DNA from: Erigeron canadensis
Lineage: Eukaryota; Streptophyta; Magnoliopsida; Asterales; Asteraceae
Direction of reading: 5' to 3'
Assembly: GCF_010389155.1 (NCBI RefSeq)
Contig: NC_057762.1
Coordinates: forward strand, 6,187,513 to 6,251,512
DNA length: 64,000 bases
Below the pieces are notes generated by a model. That model saw only the letters and a program-made list of their open reading frames with translations, searched no databases and was not told where the DNA came from. A program made the translations under genes and the position numbers. Positions 48,530 to 58,865 of the stretch are shown piece after piece. Every line of letters starts with the position of its first letter. The stretch's first letter is position 1.

Positions 48530-49595
48530 TAGGAAGCTCATTTTTATATGTTAATTTAGGCAATATGAGATGTTAATTTTCTATATACAGCTAATTATAT
48601 TGGAAAATTAAAAAATTGGTAGGTTTCATATACCTGTTTGAAATTTTGATGTGTTAAAATGAAAAGAAATTATTTATGGTATATATAAAAGTGTAGTAAG
48701 CTCTTTTTTATATGTGTTAGGTTAAATCACTACTTTAGGCAATATGGGGTGTTATTTTTCTGTATAGAACTAATTACATTTGAAAATTAAGAAAAATGGT
48801 GAGTGGGTAGTGGGTCTATGTATATACACGAACTAGGTCTTTTACCTGCACGATGTGCTGATTGTTATAAATATTAATTGTAAAATACGCAATCGACTAA
48901 TTAGATGAATGCTTTTAAGAGTTCTTAAACTTATCTAACATAATTTTTTACATGATATATGCTTGAACTTTGTGAAAAGTATAAAAACAAAGATATTATT
49001 TAGCTGGGAATTTTGTAATAACTTAATCTTATAAAATTCATTTATTTGGTCTTCACAAAATTCATTATGTCTACAAAGATTTGTCATAATTGAAGTTTAT
49101 GGGATTTGAGATTTGGTTGCCATGGTTTGGACATTTTGTACGTTTAAAACAAACAAATGTGGATATCATCAAATTTAAATATATTTTAGTGTATTATTTA
49201 TTTAAATATATTCAAAATAATTAAGGTTGGTTCAGGAGTAAATTGAGGGTTGGGGAAGTTCGGAAATAGGTTAGGAATAGTCTTAAAAAGGTTTGGTAAA
49301 TTTTAGTTATTATATATACATATTTGTAATTAGTAAATGAACCATCTTATTAACTTGAATTTGAAAAAAAAGTTGTACATATATTTGAAAATGGTTGGTA
49401 GGAATTTGATTTTTAGGTTTACAGTTTGAGTTTGATTTTAGATGGTCAAGATTAATTTGGGTGTGATTTTGGACAGCCTATGTCAGCTTTTAATCTTTAT
49501 TCTTTTAATCTAAGCCGACAATATATGTATATAATATTCTTTTTTCATTATACATAAATATATATGAGGGATGGTTATATAAGGTTGTTAGGTAC
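48530..49595. other. AT-rich DNA with a reversed Helitron-like end
   Basis: Two similar 150-bp stretches (48460-48600 and 48640-48790, both with GGTATAT..AGTGTAG.AAGCTC) form a local duplication. At 48833-48866 CTAG is followed by a hairpin around GCACGATGTGC, which read on the minus strand has the form of a Helitron 3' end. No genes seen. Confidence 0.35.
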
Positions 49596-49599
49596 TTAA

Positions 49600-49652
49600 G
49601 CTTAGGTGTGGAACACCTCACACTCACAATGTGAGGTGTTCCACACCTAAGC
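49600..49652. repeat. Perfect 23-bp palindrome hairpin
   Basis: GCTTAGGTGTGGAACACCTCACA pairs perfectly with its complement across the 7-nt loop CTCACAA. It may be a tiny foldback MITE or a cruciform-forming site; it adjoins the large inverted-repeat element. Confidence 0.8.
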
Positions 49653-49663
49653 GTAGGTTTTCC

Positions 49664-49684
<21 letters not shown>

Positions 49685-49694
<10 letters not shown>

Positions 49695-50100
49695 AAATCG
49701 CAACAATAGCCAATTTTCGTTACAATCGTACCAAAATAGCCAAGGTTTTTCGGATTATCACAAAATAGCCAAGAAAAACGCAACAAAAATGAAATCGCAA
49801 AAAAAAATGCGAAATCGCAACAAAAAACGCGAAATCGCAACAAAAAATGCCAAAATCGCAACAAAAAACGCGAAATTGCAACTCGCAGTTCGCAACAGTT
49901 TGACTTTGACTCTTTTATTTTTTTAAGGATACTAGTTTATTATATTAGACATGAATATAGAACTTAAAATAAACTTTAAACTTTCATTAATTTTAAAAAC
50001 ACAATACAACTAAATAAAACATAACATTTATTTAAAGCATAAAACATTAAGAAATTAAAACACACAAAACATTAACCTACAACGCAAATACATAAGAAAC
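49685..50100 (+). repeat. Left terminal inverted repeat
   Basis: About 415 bp; includes several CGAAATCGCAACAAAAAA units (49790-49880), which also occur in the right arm. Divergence between arms includes a small direct duplication in the right arm (GTATTCATGCCCAATATAATAAA, 54301-54355). Confidence 0.7.
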
Positions 50101-50316
50101 ATTACAAACTTAATAAAGAGAAATATACATAATAATAGTTCGTAGAACACATTATTAAAAGACAAACTTATTTCTTCATCTCATAAACTGCTTTGGTAGT
50201 TATGATGAAATGTGATGAAATGCTCCAAGGTGGTAACCGCACAGTCAAGTTGTTCCAGAGGAACTTAGGTCTTATCGATCTTCCCCTGCAAATAAGTAAA
50301 GTATTGACACTCAAGC

Positions 50317-52922
50317 TTAGTTGTAACAATCGTCACCTGAGCGTTCGTTTGTCTGTACTTTTCCGTTCGAATAAGGTTAGTAACCGTCAAACATAAGTCT
50401 AAAGACGTAAGTTTTTATGGATTAAAGTATGATTAAGACATGTCATTTTAATGTATACTAGTGTTTTAGACTTTTTAAGACTTGGTGCGAATGTTTGAGA
50501 AAGACTAGTTGTTTAATAGAAATGCCTAAATAAAGACTTAAAATACTTTCGTGAGTCAAATATGGTCATGTGACTAGTCGTTGTGTTCGTAATTCAAAAA
50601 TATATCATAAAATATGGTCAAATCATTTCTATGACATTCGGTGTTCGCCCGGTAAGCAAAAAGGACTAAAACTGTCAGACGTTTCGTTAGTTTGACGGAC
50701 CCCCCCCCTACCTCCCTTGGCCTTGCCTATAAATACAAGGCCAAGCCTTTTGCTTTTCTTTTCTTGTTTTGGTCGTCCATATCACCTCACACACATAGAA
50801 TTTTGCTTTCAAATTCTATCTTGCAAAAATCGCTTGATTTCGGTTCTAAACGCGTGTAAATCAATCAAGGCTTCAATCTTCGATCAAGAAACAAGTGAAT
50901 ATTATCATTTTCTTCATAAAAAATGTGGGTAAATTCTGTTTTTCATCTTCTTATTTCATTTTATATGTATATATATATGTTTGCTTTTCGGTTCTTATCA
51001 AAAGCTAAACGAATCATGTCTTTGATTATTGTTTGTGCATCTTCGGTTACATTTGTTTGTAAGAACTGAAATTGAACCTTGATTAAGGTTTGATTCGACT
51101 CATTATGCACTCATGTAATTGGTTTTGTGCAACTACAAATTGAAGATGTCCTTTACTTGGCTAGATCAAGATTTGTGCAATTGTCAATCACATGCGTATG
51201 AAATCGGTCGAACATCACCCTTTTTGTAATGAATTGTGTAACTTTTGTGCATCCAAGACCCATGGGTCTGAATTGGCTAACCATAATCTTCGTCGTTTTA
51301 ACAAAATCACATCAAAACCGTTCGTTTTTGCTCAAAACGCGTCTAAATCCGACACCGAACAAGTCTAGCTCGACCTCTACCTGGTCTAGCTCGACCTCAA
51401 CCAGGTCTAGCTCGACCTCTGATGGTCTAGCTCGACCTCCATAGGTTTTTGTCGCTTAAACGGCTTGTAAAGTTTCTAGTTTGACCCGAAATGACTTGTT
51501 TTAACTCCCGGACCTGTAAGACTTGGGATAAAATCATTTTGACCTTTGTCCAGGTCGAACTAGACCTGTCATGGTCGAGTTCGACCACTTCCCAACTCAT
51601 ATAATCGATTTCTTTGGCCTTTCGTGTCCATAATCGCTTAATCGGTTCTTAAAGTTGACTAGTTTTCTCAAAAAGTGTAGTTTTGGTCAAATTGATTAAT
51701 GTATGATTAAATGGTTTCAAAATAATATTTTTGGGCTGTAGTTGGTCGAGTTCAACCATAAGCTTGAGCTCAACCTCAACTCATTTCGGTTTCGTAAGCT
51801 TTTCGGTTAAAATCTCCAGTTTCGTCTAGTTTCGATTAAATTTGAGTAAAACTTATTTTGGGCTATGTAACGATTTCAAATCGGGTTGTATTGATAAAGG
51901 TCATTGGTGTCAAATCCAGACTCTTGTTCGGTTTATTCGAGTCTCGTAAATTTTAACAAACATCGTTTTAAAAGTAAAATAAAGACATATGGACTTAAAG
52001 GCATTTCTAATAGGCTAAGACTTAAGACCAAAGACTTTCATTGTGACTTATCATGTATTATTGATAGGTGTTGATTGTCGTGGACTTTGATTGTGCTTGT
52101 CGTGCTCGTTCGTTATACTTTCATAACACCTTTCAGGTGAGTTTCGTAGCCCCTTTTTATTACAAATTTTGGGGTGGAAAGTATACTTATTTTTCAAACA
52201 GTTTTGTCGATTTCTGCTTTATGTTCAATATTGAGCCTGTGCTGATAGAGTTACTTGTGCCATTTGATGTGCTTCTGTCTTGTTGTATGTGTGCGAATAT
52301 GTGTTTGTTGTTGTGCTTTATGACGTGCTTATTTGACGTGCTTTTTGTGTGTATTGGAGACTTGAGACTTTGAGACTTTGGACTAAGGCAGGTACCGTAA
52401 GACCGGACATTGAGACTTTGAGGTCTTTAAGACTTTGAGGCTTGTGACATTGAGACATTGAGGTCTTTGAGACTTGTGACTTTGAGACATTGAGACTTGA
52501 CACTTTTGGATTTATTATGGCGTAACTTTGCTCGTTATATATTGAACTATTACTTGCTTAGATTTAAAAGAATCGACAACAGACTTAAACCTACAAACTC
52601 ACCAGCCTTTGTGTTGACACGTTTTAGTATACTTTTCAGGTACTCAGGCTAATCAGGGCTAAAGACTGCTATGTTAGACTTGGACTTTGGAGATTAGTGC
52701 TCCCTTATTTATTGTCAGACTTTAAGGCTACATGCCTTGGACTATTTCTTTTATGGACATGTTTGTAATAAGCTATCCTAGCATTGTTATGACTTTGAAC
52801 TCATGTTTTGGGAATATATCTATTATATCCTATTTCATTTAGTAGTATCTATGTAATTCCATGTCGTGCTGTACTTTTCATGACACTTCATGTTTCCGCC
52901 AACGGTGGGATGTTACATCAGT
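50317..52922 (+). mobile_element. Ty3/gypsy solo LTR, 2.6 kb
   Basis: LTR proper is 50322-52917: TGTAACAATCG...GGGATGTTACA. Flanks are TTAGT (50317-50321) and TCAGT (52918-52922), a 5-bp duplication with one mismatch. No internal coding. Tandem motifs inside are TCTAGCTCGACCTC (51363-51440, four units) and GAGACTTTGAGAC variants (52358-52500). It interrupts the cassette gene described at 52918-53121. Confidence 0.75.
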
Positions 52923-53121
52923 ACAATACTCGGTTTGTATGTATCGATCTGATTTGTTCAAAACACCATTGCTTCTTCGCACTTAGCTTTCGCATAACTG
53001 CAACAAGTTCCTCTCTGAACAATTGGTGGTCGAGGATATCAGCCATGATACTGTCATCCCCTTGATCGACAGTCATTACCAGTTTTCGGTTAGGGACATT
53101 TGATGAAGATGAAGAAACCAT
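52918..53121 (-). CDS. Short unknown protein frame in the inverted-repeat element, exon 1
   Basis: 67 residues from an ATG at 53119-53121. It begins MVSSSSSNVPNRKL and contains DILDHQLFREELVAVMRKLSAKK, an amphipathic, probably helical stretch. The stop falls at the solo LTR edge, and the uninterrupted sequence also gives a stop there. Upstream of the LTR (50165-50290, minus strand) an AG acceptor is followed by a 39-codon open stretch ending in TAA, so a two-exon gene is possible. I do not recognise the family; a captured host gene or a transposon accessory protein are both possible. Confidence 0.4.
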   Translation of the reverse strand: MVSSSSSNVPNRKLVMTVDQGDDSIMADILDHQLFREELVAVMRKLSAKKQWCFEQIRSIHTNRVLY

Positions 53122-53194
53122 TTAAGAAAAGTTTGTGATTTGATCAGAAATGTTTGATAAGAAGCCAATATTTATAGGTAAAGTAAAAGACGTT

Positions 53195-53360
53195 CCTCCA
53201 ATGTTCAAAGTTCAAAGTATTTACACTTTCAGTCCCTCCAACGTTCGAATTCAAAATATTTACACTTTCAGTCCCTCTAACGTTCGAATTCAAAATATTT
53301 ACACTTTCAATCCCTCCAACGGCCAAAAATTCAAAAATATTTACACTTTCAGTCCCTGAA
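53195..53360. repeat. Tandem repeat, about 38-bp unit, four copies
   Basis: Units of TTTACACTTTCAGTCCCTCCAACG plus TTCGAATTCAAAATA, between the two divergent cassette frames, in what would be their shared promoter. TATA-like CTATAAATACC follows at about 53380 for the plus-strand frame. Confidence 0.8.
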
Positions 53361-53467
53361 CGGCTAGTTCGATTGTCACTCTATAAATACCAACCCAGAG
53401 CACAATTCAGTTTCATCATCATTCAAATTTTCATTATTCTAAAAACTTACTCACTCTTTTTAAGCAA

Positions 53468-53840
53468 ATGACATCTTCATCATCAAAAAAGAATGTTCAC
53501 CGACCTCGTCTGACCGAAGATGAGATGAAAACAAGAATCGTGGATGATATCAAAGAGGACATCCTCCTTCAAACTGACCCCTTTGGGGTCATGGGTTACC
53601 TACGGGAGAAAAGGCGACAATGCGAGCAAGAGGGTGAAGAGGGTGGTCCGTGATGTTTTTGAGGTCGATCACACGTTGGGTGACCACTGCACTTGGGCCA
53701 AATCATACCACGATAATTGCAGAAAAAGCAAAACAACCGATGAAGTCAAATGTCCGCAACATGACAAGGGGTGGTTTAATGAAAGCGCTTACCATGGCTT
53801 AGGAAAAATGTCAATATAGGATGATGAAGATGAAGAGTAA
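53468..53840 (+). pseudogene. Unknown acidic-tailed cassette protein, frameshifted
   Basis: Starts MTSSSSKKNVHRPRL and runs in one frame to 53653, then the conserved part continues in another frame (RDVFEVDHTLGDHCTW, VKCPQHDKGW, GKMSI) with a TAG at 53817 and a last DDEDEE before TAA. Comparison with 29279-29520 shows which frame is conserved and that the internal TAG is Lys in the other copy. Cys and His spacing hints at metal binding, but no known family. Divergent to the 52918-53121 frame, with the 38-bp repeats between. Confidence 0.5.
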
Positions 53841-54932
53841 TCGTAATGTGTTTTAATTAAGTAATGTAATGTGTTTTCAAGTACTGTCTTTTTTAATTTT
53901 GTGTTGTCTTTTATTTTTAAGTAATGTAATGTGTTTTAATTATAATAAAATGTGTTTTTTTAATTTTGTGAAAAGTAAAAATGATATAATAAAATAATAG
54001 ATGTAAGTGTTAGAAGTGAGGGTTATAAGGAGGGGGTGTTCTTGGTGTGTCTAGAAGAGAGGGAAACTGATGAATAGTGTTAGACGTGGGTTAAAAGTAG
54101 ATTTCTATAAAGAGGGGCCGAATAATCCAGATGCTTTTCATACTAAAACATTATTAGTATTTTTCTTATGTATTTGTGTTGTAGGTTAATGTTTTGTTTG
54201 TTTTAATTTCTTAATGTTTTATGTTTTAAATAAATGTTATATTTTATTTAATTGTATTGTGTTTTTAAATTGATGAAAGTTTAGGGCTTATTTGAAGTTT
54301 TGTATTCATGCCCAATATAATAAAAGTTTTGTATTCATGCCCAATATAATAAACTAGTATCTTTAAATAAATAAAAAAAGTCAAAGTCAAACTGTTGCGA
54401 ACTACGAGTTGCGAGTTGCGATTTCGCATTTTTTGTTGCGATTTCCATTTTTTGTTGCGATTTTGGCATTTTTTGTTGCGATTTCACCTTTTTTGTTGCG
54501 ATTTTGTTAGCTATTTTGTGATAATACGAAAAACCTTGGCTATTTTGGTATGATCGCAACGAAAATTGGCTATTATCGCGATTTCCTCATATATATACAA
54601 ATAAAAAACCTAAATGTTACAAGTATAAAATAGATGAAAATATATGTGATTTTCGGTTCAGTTTTAGTGATCGATTATTGCATATGAAACCGAATCTCAA
54701 ACTGTTCTGTTCGGTTTTACAAAAAACAAAATTAAACCGATCGGTATTCAATTTTCGGTTTTTTTTTGTTCGATTTTTTATCGCTTTTTTAGATTTTTGG
54801 TTTTGTATTTCGATTTCAGATGATAGATGCTATTTAAAATATTTAGAAATGGAAAATGATTAATCTTTCTAAAAATAACCTAAAAATCCTCTTAAAATGT
54901 GACATGTGGTATTCATTAATCTCTTTTCTAAT

Positions 54933-55137
54933 CTTTTTTTTTTTTTAACATTTAGTCAGTATACAACATCAGGGAAATCCTCACCATATAATGATGAAGC
55001 CTTGCACGTACCCTAGACAACGAGATGTTGACCATGAGCCGTTACAATTATTTAAAGGAAAAACCCTAATGTTTTATCATTAAACTTTGGATAAAACCAG
55101 GAGCGCCTGTTACCAACTGGGCTGACTTTGATTGGCA
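54933..55137 (-). mobile_element. SINE-like insertion
   Basis: Poly(T) at the left edge and a 15-bp direct repeat with one mismatch (AATCTCTTTTCTAAT 54918-54932; AATCTCTTTTTTAAT 55138-55152). The minus strand starts with a tRNA-like segment, CAGCCCAGTTGGTAACAGG, resembling a pol III A box, then GGTTTTATCC which weakly resembles a B box. About 205 bp. A LINE fragment is the alternative. Confidence 0.6.
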
Positions 55138-55239
55138 AATCTCTTTTTTAATTTTGTTAATTTAATTTGGAATTCATATCGTTTTAGAAAAATATAGTAT
55201 AGGGCAGGGGAGGGTAGGGAGGTAAAATCACATAGAGAG

Positions 55240-55362
55240 AGGGTGGAGACCAAAATTTATAAAGAAGCTGTACTAGTGATAAGTGAAGTAAAGAAAAGAC
55301 AGAAGACGGCAGAGGAATCTAGATAAACCTAGTTTCGTGGTCCAAAAATCTTACTATTTGCA
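55240..55362 (+). promoter_or_regulatory. Promoter and 5' UTR of the DJ-1-like gene
   Basis: TATA-like TTTATAAAG (about 55257) about 105 bp upstream of the ATG, with a GA-rich tract (GAGAGAGGGTGGAG) just before it. Fits a plant core promoter; exact start site unknown. Confidence 0.45.
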
Positions 55363-55628
55363 ATGGCGAAGAAGAAGGTGCTGATGCTATGTGGCGATTT
55401 TATGGAAGATTCTGAGGTTTGTTTGTTTGTTGATTGGTTAAATTATTTAATCTGCTGTTGCTTCTTGTGTAGAAGAATATGAATCTGATTGATATCTGTT
55501 GGTTTGTAAAGGCGATGGTTCCATTTCAAGCATTACAAGCATTTGGGGTGGCTGTAGATGCTGTTTGCCCTTCTAAAAAATCCGGTGATATTTGTCGCAC
55601 TGCTATTCACCAAACTACTTCTCACCAG
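55363..55628 (+). CDS. DJ-1/PfpI family protein (DJ-1D-like), first two exons only
   Basis: Exon 1 (55363-55416) encodes [18 protein letters not shown]; exon 2 (55512-55628) continues [19 protein letters not shown] and [10 protein letters not shown], joined by a GT-AG intron in phase 0. This is the N-terminal strand and helix of a DJ-1/PfpI domain including the conserved Glu of the family. Plant DJ-1D-type proteins have two such domains (nearly 400 residues) and glyoxalase III or related stress-protection activity. Here a GT donor follows exon 2, but no third exon with the nucleophile Cys is visible before the pararetrovirus. The gene is either truncated or has an intron over 8 kb. Confidence 0.75.
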
Positions 55629-57090
55629 GTCTCTTCCCTTTCTCCTTTTAACTATAATATCTATTTCCCCTATATCTACATCTATCTTTATCTTTACTAG
55701 TTTATGAAAATTCTAGGCCCTCCTCATTTTAGAAATAGTTACAAGAAAGTTAATGAATTTTAGGAGAGAGTTCTAGAAATTATCCAATTTGTCATTAATG
55801 AAATAATTTACACCCTTAACCCTTATCTTACTAATTTACCCTCTAAATATTTCAACCTACACCACTCGACAGTTGCACCACCACCAATAGTCGTTGCTAT
55901 CAACACCTATTGCCTTCACCACTAGAGCGTCGTCACCACCAACGCCGTATTGCGTTGGTACTGTGCTAGTAATATTTGTATACACTACATTTTATTTGGT
56001 TCCCTCCATTTTTTTCAACTAAGTTGTTGATAACCCCAAATGCCCCTCCCTTTTTTCACTAATTTAAAACATCCCCACTTTAAATATCTATAATATCTAC
56101 TTCAAATACCTATAATAAGTTAATAACCTTAATAAAATTAATTTACAACATCTACCCTTAACCCTTAAAATAACTACAGTACTACACTACCCCTTTTACA
56201 TCAATAACCGACGATCACTGCCGCCATTACAACCACCACCGCCACTCCCGCCGCCATCACTATACCACCGCATCACTCGGGCATATGACTAGTATATATA
56301 TACAAGGTTATACCCGTGCATTGCATGGATCAACATAATTTCTTTATAATAACTAGGTCAATTTATCCTTGAAAAGAACCTTTTGTAAAAAATATGAAAT
56401 CTGGTCCATAATAAGTTGGTGTAAGTGTGTAAACTATACATAGAAACAAAAATAAGTGAGACAATTAGTGGCGAAGAAGAAATAATATATGACTTTGAGT
56501 TGGTTTCAAGCACACAATAGATGTTTGTGAATGCAAATGTTGCCATGACATCAAGCCCCTTTCTACATACTATTCTTTCTTATTTGTCAGTAAGGTTGGA
56601 ACCGTCTCGCCATTGTAACTTCATTATAACCATTGAGAATGGATTATACCATATGCTTCATTCATGCTTGTAGGAACTCATAAAAAAGTACTAAGGCCTG
56701 TACACGTGAGTCAACCTCAACATAAGAGACATATAATAACTATAAAATTAAGTTATAGCCATTGCAAATAAAAGAAAAATAAATATGATAGACTTGTAAG
56801 AATATGTTGATTGTATTCAGTATTCGGACTAACTTATATTCCAACTAACTTATGATTAATAAGATACTCATTTCCAAACAAGAAACAAACAATCAAGGAG
56901 AACAATAAGTAGTTGCTTATTGTAGCTTCCAAAATGCAATCATCTATTTACATAGATTTGTTGATGAACCGTATTGGTGTATAACTGGTTACAAAACTCT
57001 GTAAAGAGTAACACATGTCACCAATTTATCCAAATCTAGCATTATGAAAAGCAAATGATCATAATAATTATATGACAAAGGAAAAAAGCT
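55629..57090. other. Intron-like or intergenic DNA with Helitron-like terminus
   Basis: AT-rich and without DJ-1 exons. At 56255-56292 ACCACCGCATCACTCGGGC precedes CTAG before T, the form of a Helitron 3' end with an imperfect hairpin. A related GTGCATTGCATGG motif follows at 56322. The 5' end is not clear. Confidence 0.4.
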
Positions 57091-57093
57091 TGC

Positions 57094-57171
57094 CTCCTTA
57101 TCTTGATCAGTGAGACTTGGCAGTTCATTAGGGATGTAGGATACGATACCTTTTCCTTTGATTTCATTAAC
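57094..57171 (-). CDS. Single candidate exon of an unknown gene
   Basis: 26 codons, VNEIKGKG..., after a good acceptor (CTATTCACAG) and ending GATAAGGAG before GCAAGC, a possible GC-AG donor. Length is a multiple of three. No family recognised; it could be a gene fragment. The pararetrovirus begins 50 bp to the right. Confidence 0.3.
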
Positions 57172-57221
57172 CTGTGAATAGTTTTTAAGATTCTTAACTT
57201 GTAGAATTCTAGTGCTGCTGG

Positions 57222-57528
57222 TGTTGGACATGAAGGCCCTGCTGGGCTGGATCTATTTAAGGCCTAGTGGGCCTGTTTTTAATGGAGGCAGGTTTAGGTT
57301 TCTTGGGGAACGAGTCTTCTAACCCTAATTGTTCTCCTATAAATATATTCCTATGTAATTGTAATCAATTATGGTTTAGAGCTTAATAAAATAACCTAGT
57401 TGCAGCCGGTGGATTAGGCCCCCCACTGGCAAACCACGTTAAATCTCGTGTGTCGTTTATCTATATTTTCTCGTTTTATCTTTTTGTTTGATTGCTTCCG
57501 CTGTGCTTGGCTAAGGCTATTCCTAACA
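57222..57528 (+). promoter_or_regulatory. LTR-like promoter region at the start of the endogenous pararetrovirus
   Basis: Begins TGTTGGACATG and ends CCTAACA. Has TATAAATA (57338-57345) and AATAAA (57385-57390), followed by the primer site at 57531. The order promoter, TATA, short transcribed stretch, poly(A) signal, tRNA-Met site is that of a badnavirus intergenic region, and also that of a copia LTR. Which of the two it is cannot be decided without the other end of the element. Confidence 0.5.
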
Positions 57529-57530
57529 AG

Positions 57531-57543
57531 TGGTATCGGAGCC
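57531..57543 (+). other. tRNA-Met primer-binding site
   Basis: TGGTATCGGAGCC, one mismatch from the initiator tRNA-Met complement used both by badnaviruses and copia elements; two bases after the LTR-like segment. Confidence 0.75.
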
Positions 57544-58865
57544 AAGGTGCTATTTTTCGCAATTAGGGTTTTAGTTTTGTCTCTCTTGTTCGCTGTTTTC
57601 ATTCACAGCTGTTCAAGAGCGGTTGTACCACCTGCTGCTATCTACAGCCGTCCTATTAGGGTTTCTTCTACCCTTGTTCGCCGCTGTTTGCTGCTGTTGG
57701 TGGCTGTCTGCTGCTGATTTGCAGCTGTTTGCTGCTGATTTGTTGATCAGTTGATTATTTGCCCCTGTTTGCTGTTTTCTGCTGCTGTTTGCTACTGTTC
57801 ATCTGCTGTAATCTGCTGTTTAGCCACTTGTTGCTGCTAAAATCTGTTAATTTAACTGTTGGAACTGCTGTTGCTGCTGTTTTTTTTTTCTCTTCCTGAT
57901 TCGATCTGTTTCTGGGTCTGGTTTGCAGCTTTTTTGCTGCTGTTCCGCCGCTGTTAACCACCTGTTCTGCCGCTGTTGCAGCTGTCTTTGCTGTTGTCAG
58001 CCGCCAGTCTTTGGAACTCTGTTAGAGTTTCTGGTTTTTGGGGTTATTTGGTGTCATTGATCAATTGATCGATTGGAAGATGATAAAAGCACTATTTAGG
58101 TTTTCTTGTTCGGGAGCTATTAGCTATTGTTCTTGGTTACCACCGTGACATTCTTGTCCTTCATTGATCAGAGGCTGAGGCAGAGGCTGAGGTATTGTCT
58201 TTGTTCAGTTTATTGTTTTGTATTTCGGGTTATTCTAATTCACGATTAGGTTGTGTTTATGCGGGGTGGTTGTTACTAAGTTTGTTGCTATGATATTACC
58301 TTGATCGATTAGAAAAGGAAAGAAGATTAGTACCCTTGTTTGAAGTCAGCCCATTGAAACAAGGTATTAGGTTGATTAGGGTTAAGCCTTTATTCGACCG
58401 GGTATATACGGGTGTTTTGGGTTGGAGTGGATTCTGTTGGATATGATACTGGTTGTGAAGACAATAGAGCTAGCAGGTTTGGAGTGCTTTGTATTTTGAG
58501 TATTCCTGTTCCAGGGTTCCTAGTGTCGACACGAGTGAAAAAAAGTTGGTCAAGTGATGGAACTAACGCTTGTTTTCTCTACTGCTCTATTGATCGTTTG
58601 CTGTTAACTGGTCTGGAACTGTGGATGTATGAAAGTGGTAAGTCTACTAAGCCATTTCAAGAACTGCAACAAGGGTAAGTCTACTAAAATTCCTGCGTTC
58701 TTAATTTAAAATTTTCTTTCAAGCATGTTGAATTATTTTATAGAATTACTTTTATTAATTTGTTCAAAAGACTGGAAGGTATAGGCATGGATAAGTCCTA
58801 TAGGTAGTACGGGTGAGGATAAATTAATAAAAGATAATTTTGTTTAAAAAAAAAAAAAATTCTTT
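57544..58865 (+). other. Long leader before the first pararetroviral ORF
   Basis: 1.3 kb, unusually rich in GCTGCTGTTTGCTGCTG-type runs between 57620 and 57990, with several short frames (for example 58412-58678). Pararetroviral leaders carry short ORFs and strong structure, but this one is long and CTG-rich, so part could be host or copia sequence. An A-run (58846-58858) precedes ORF1. Confidence 0.45.

Larger units (their letters stand above)
49685..54588. mobile_element. Large inverted-repeat DNA transposon (Mutator-like in form)
   Basis: The left arm 49685-50100 is repeated in inverted orientation at 54171-54588 (shared GATAGCCAATTTTCG-like start, AAAATAGCCAAGGTTTTTCG, then CGCAAC repeats and a long AT-rich part). 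Terminal repeats this long and a possible 9-bp duplication ATATATATA (49676-49684, 54589-54597) suit a Mutator-like element, but the flanks are simple repeats, so the TSD is weak. Without the solo LTR it is about 2.3 kb. No transposase is visible; it carries gene-like cassettes, as Pack-MULEs do. Confidence 0.6.
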
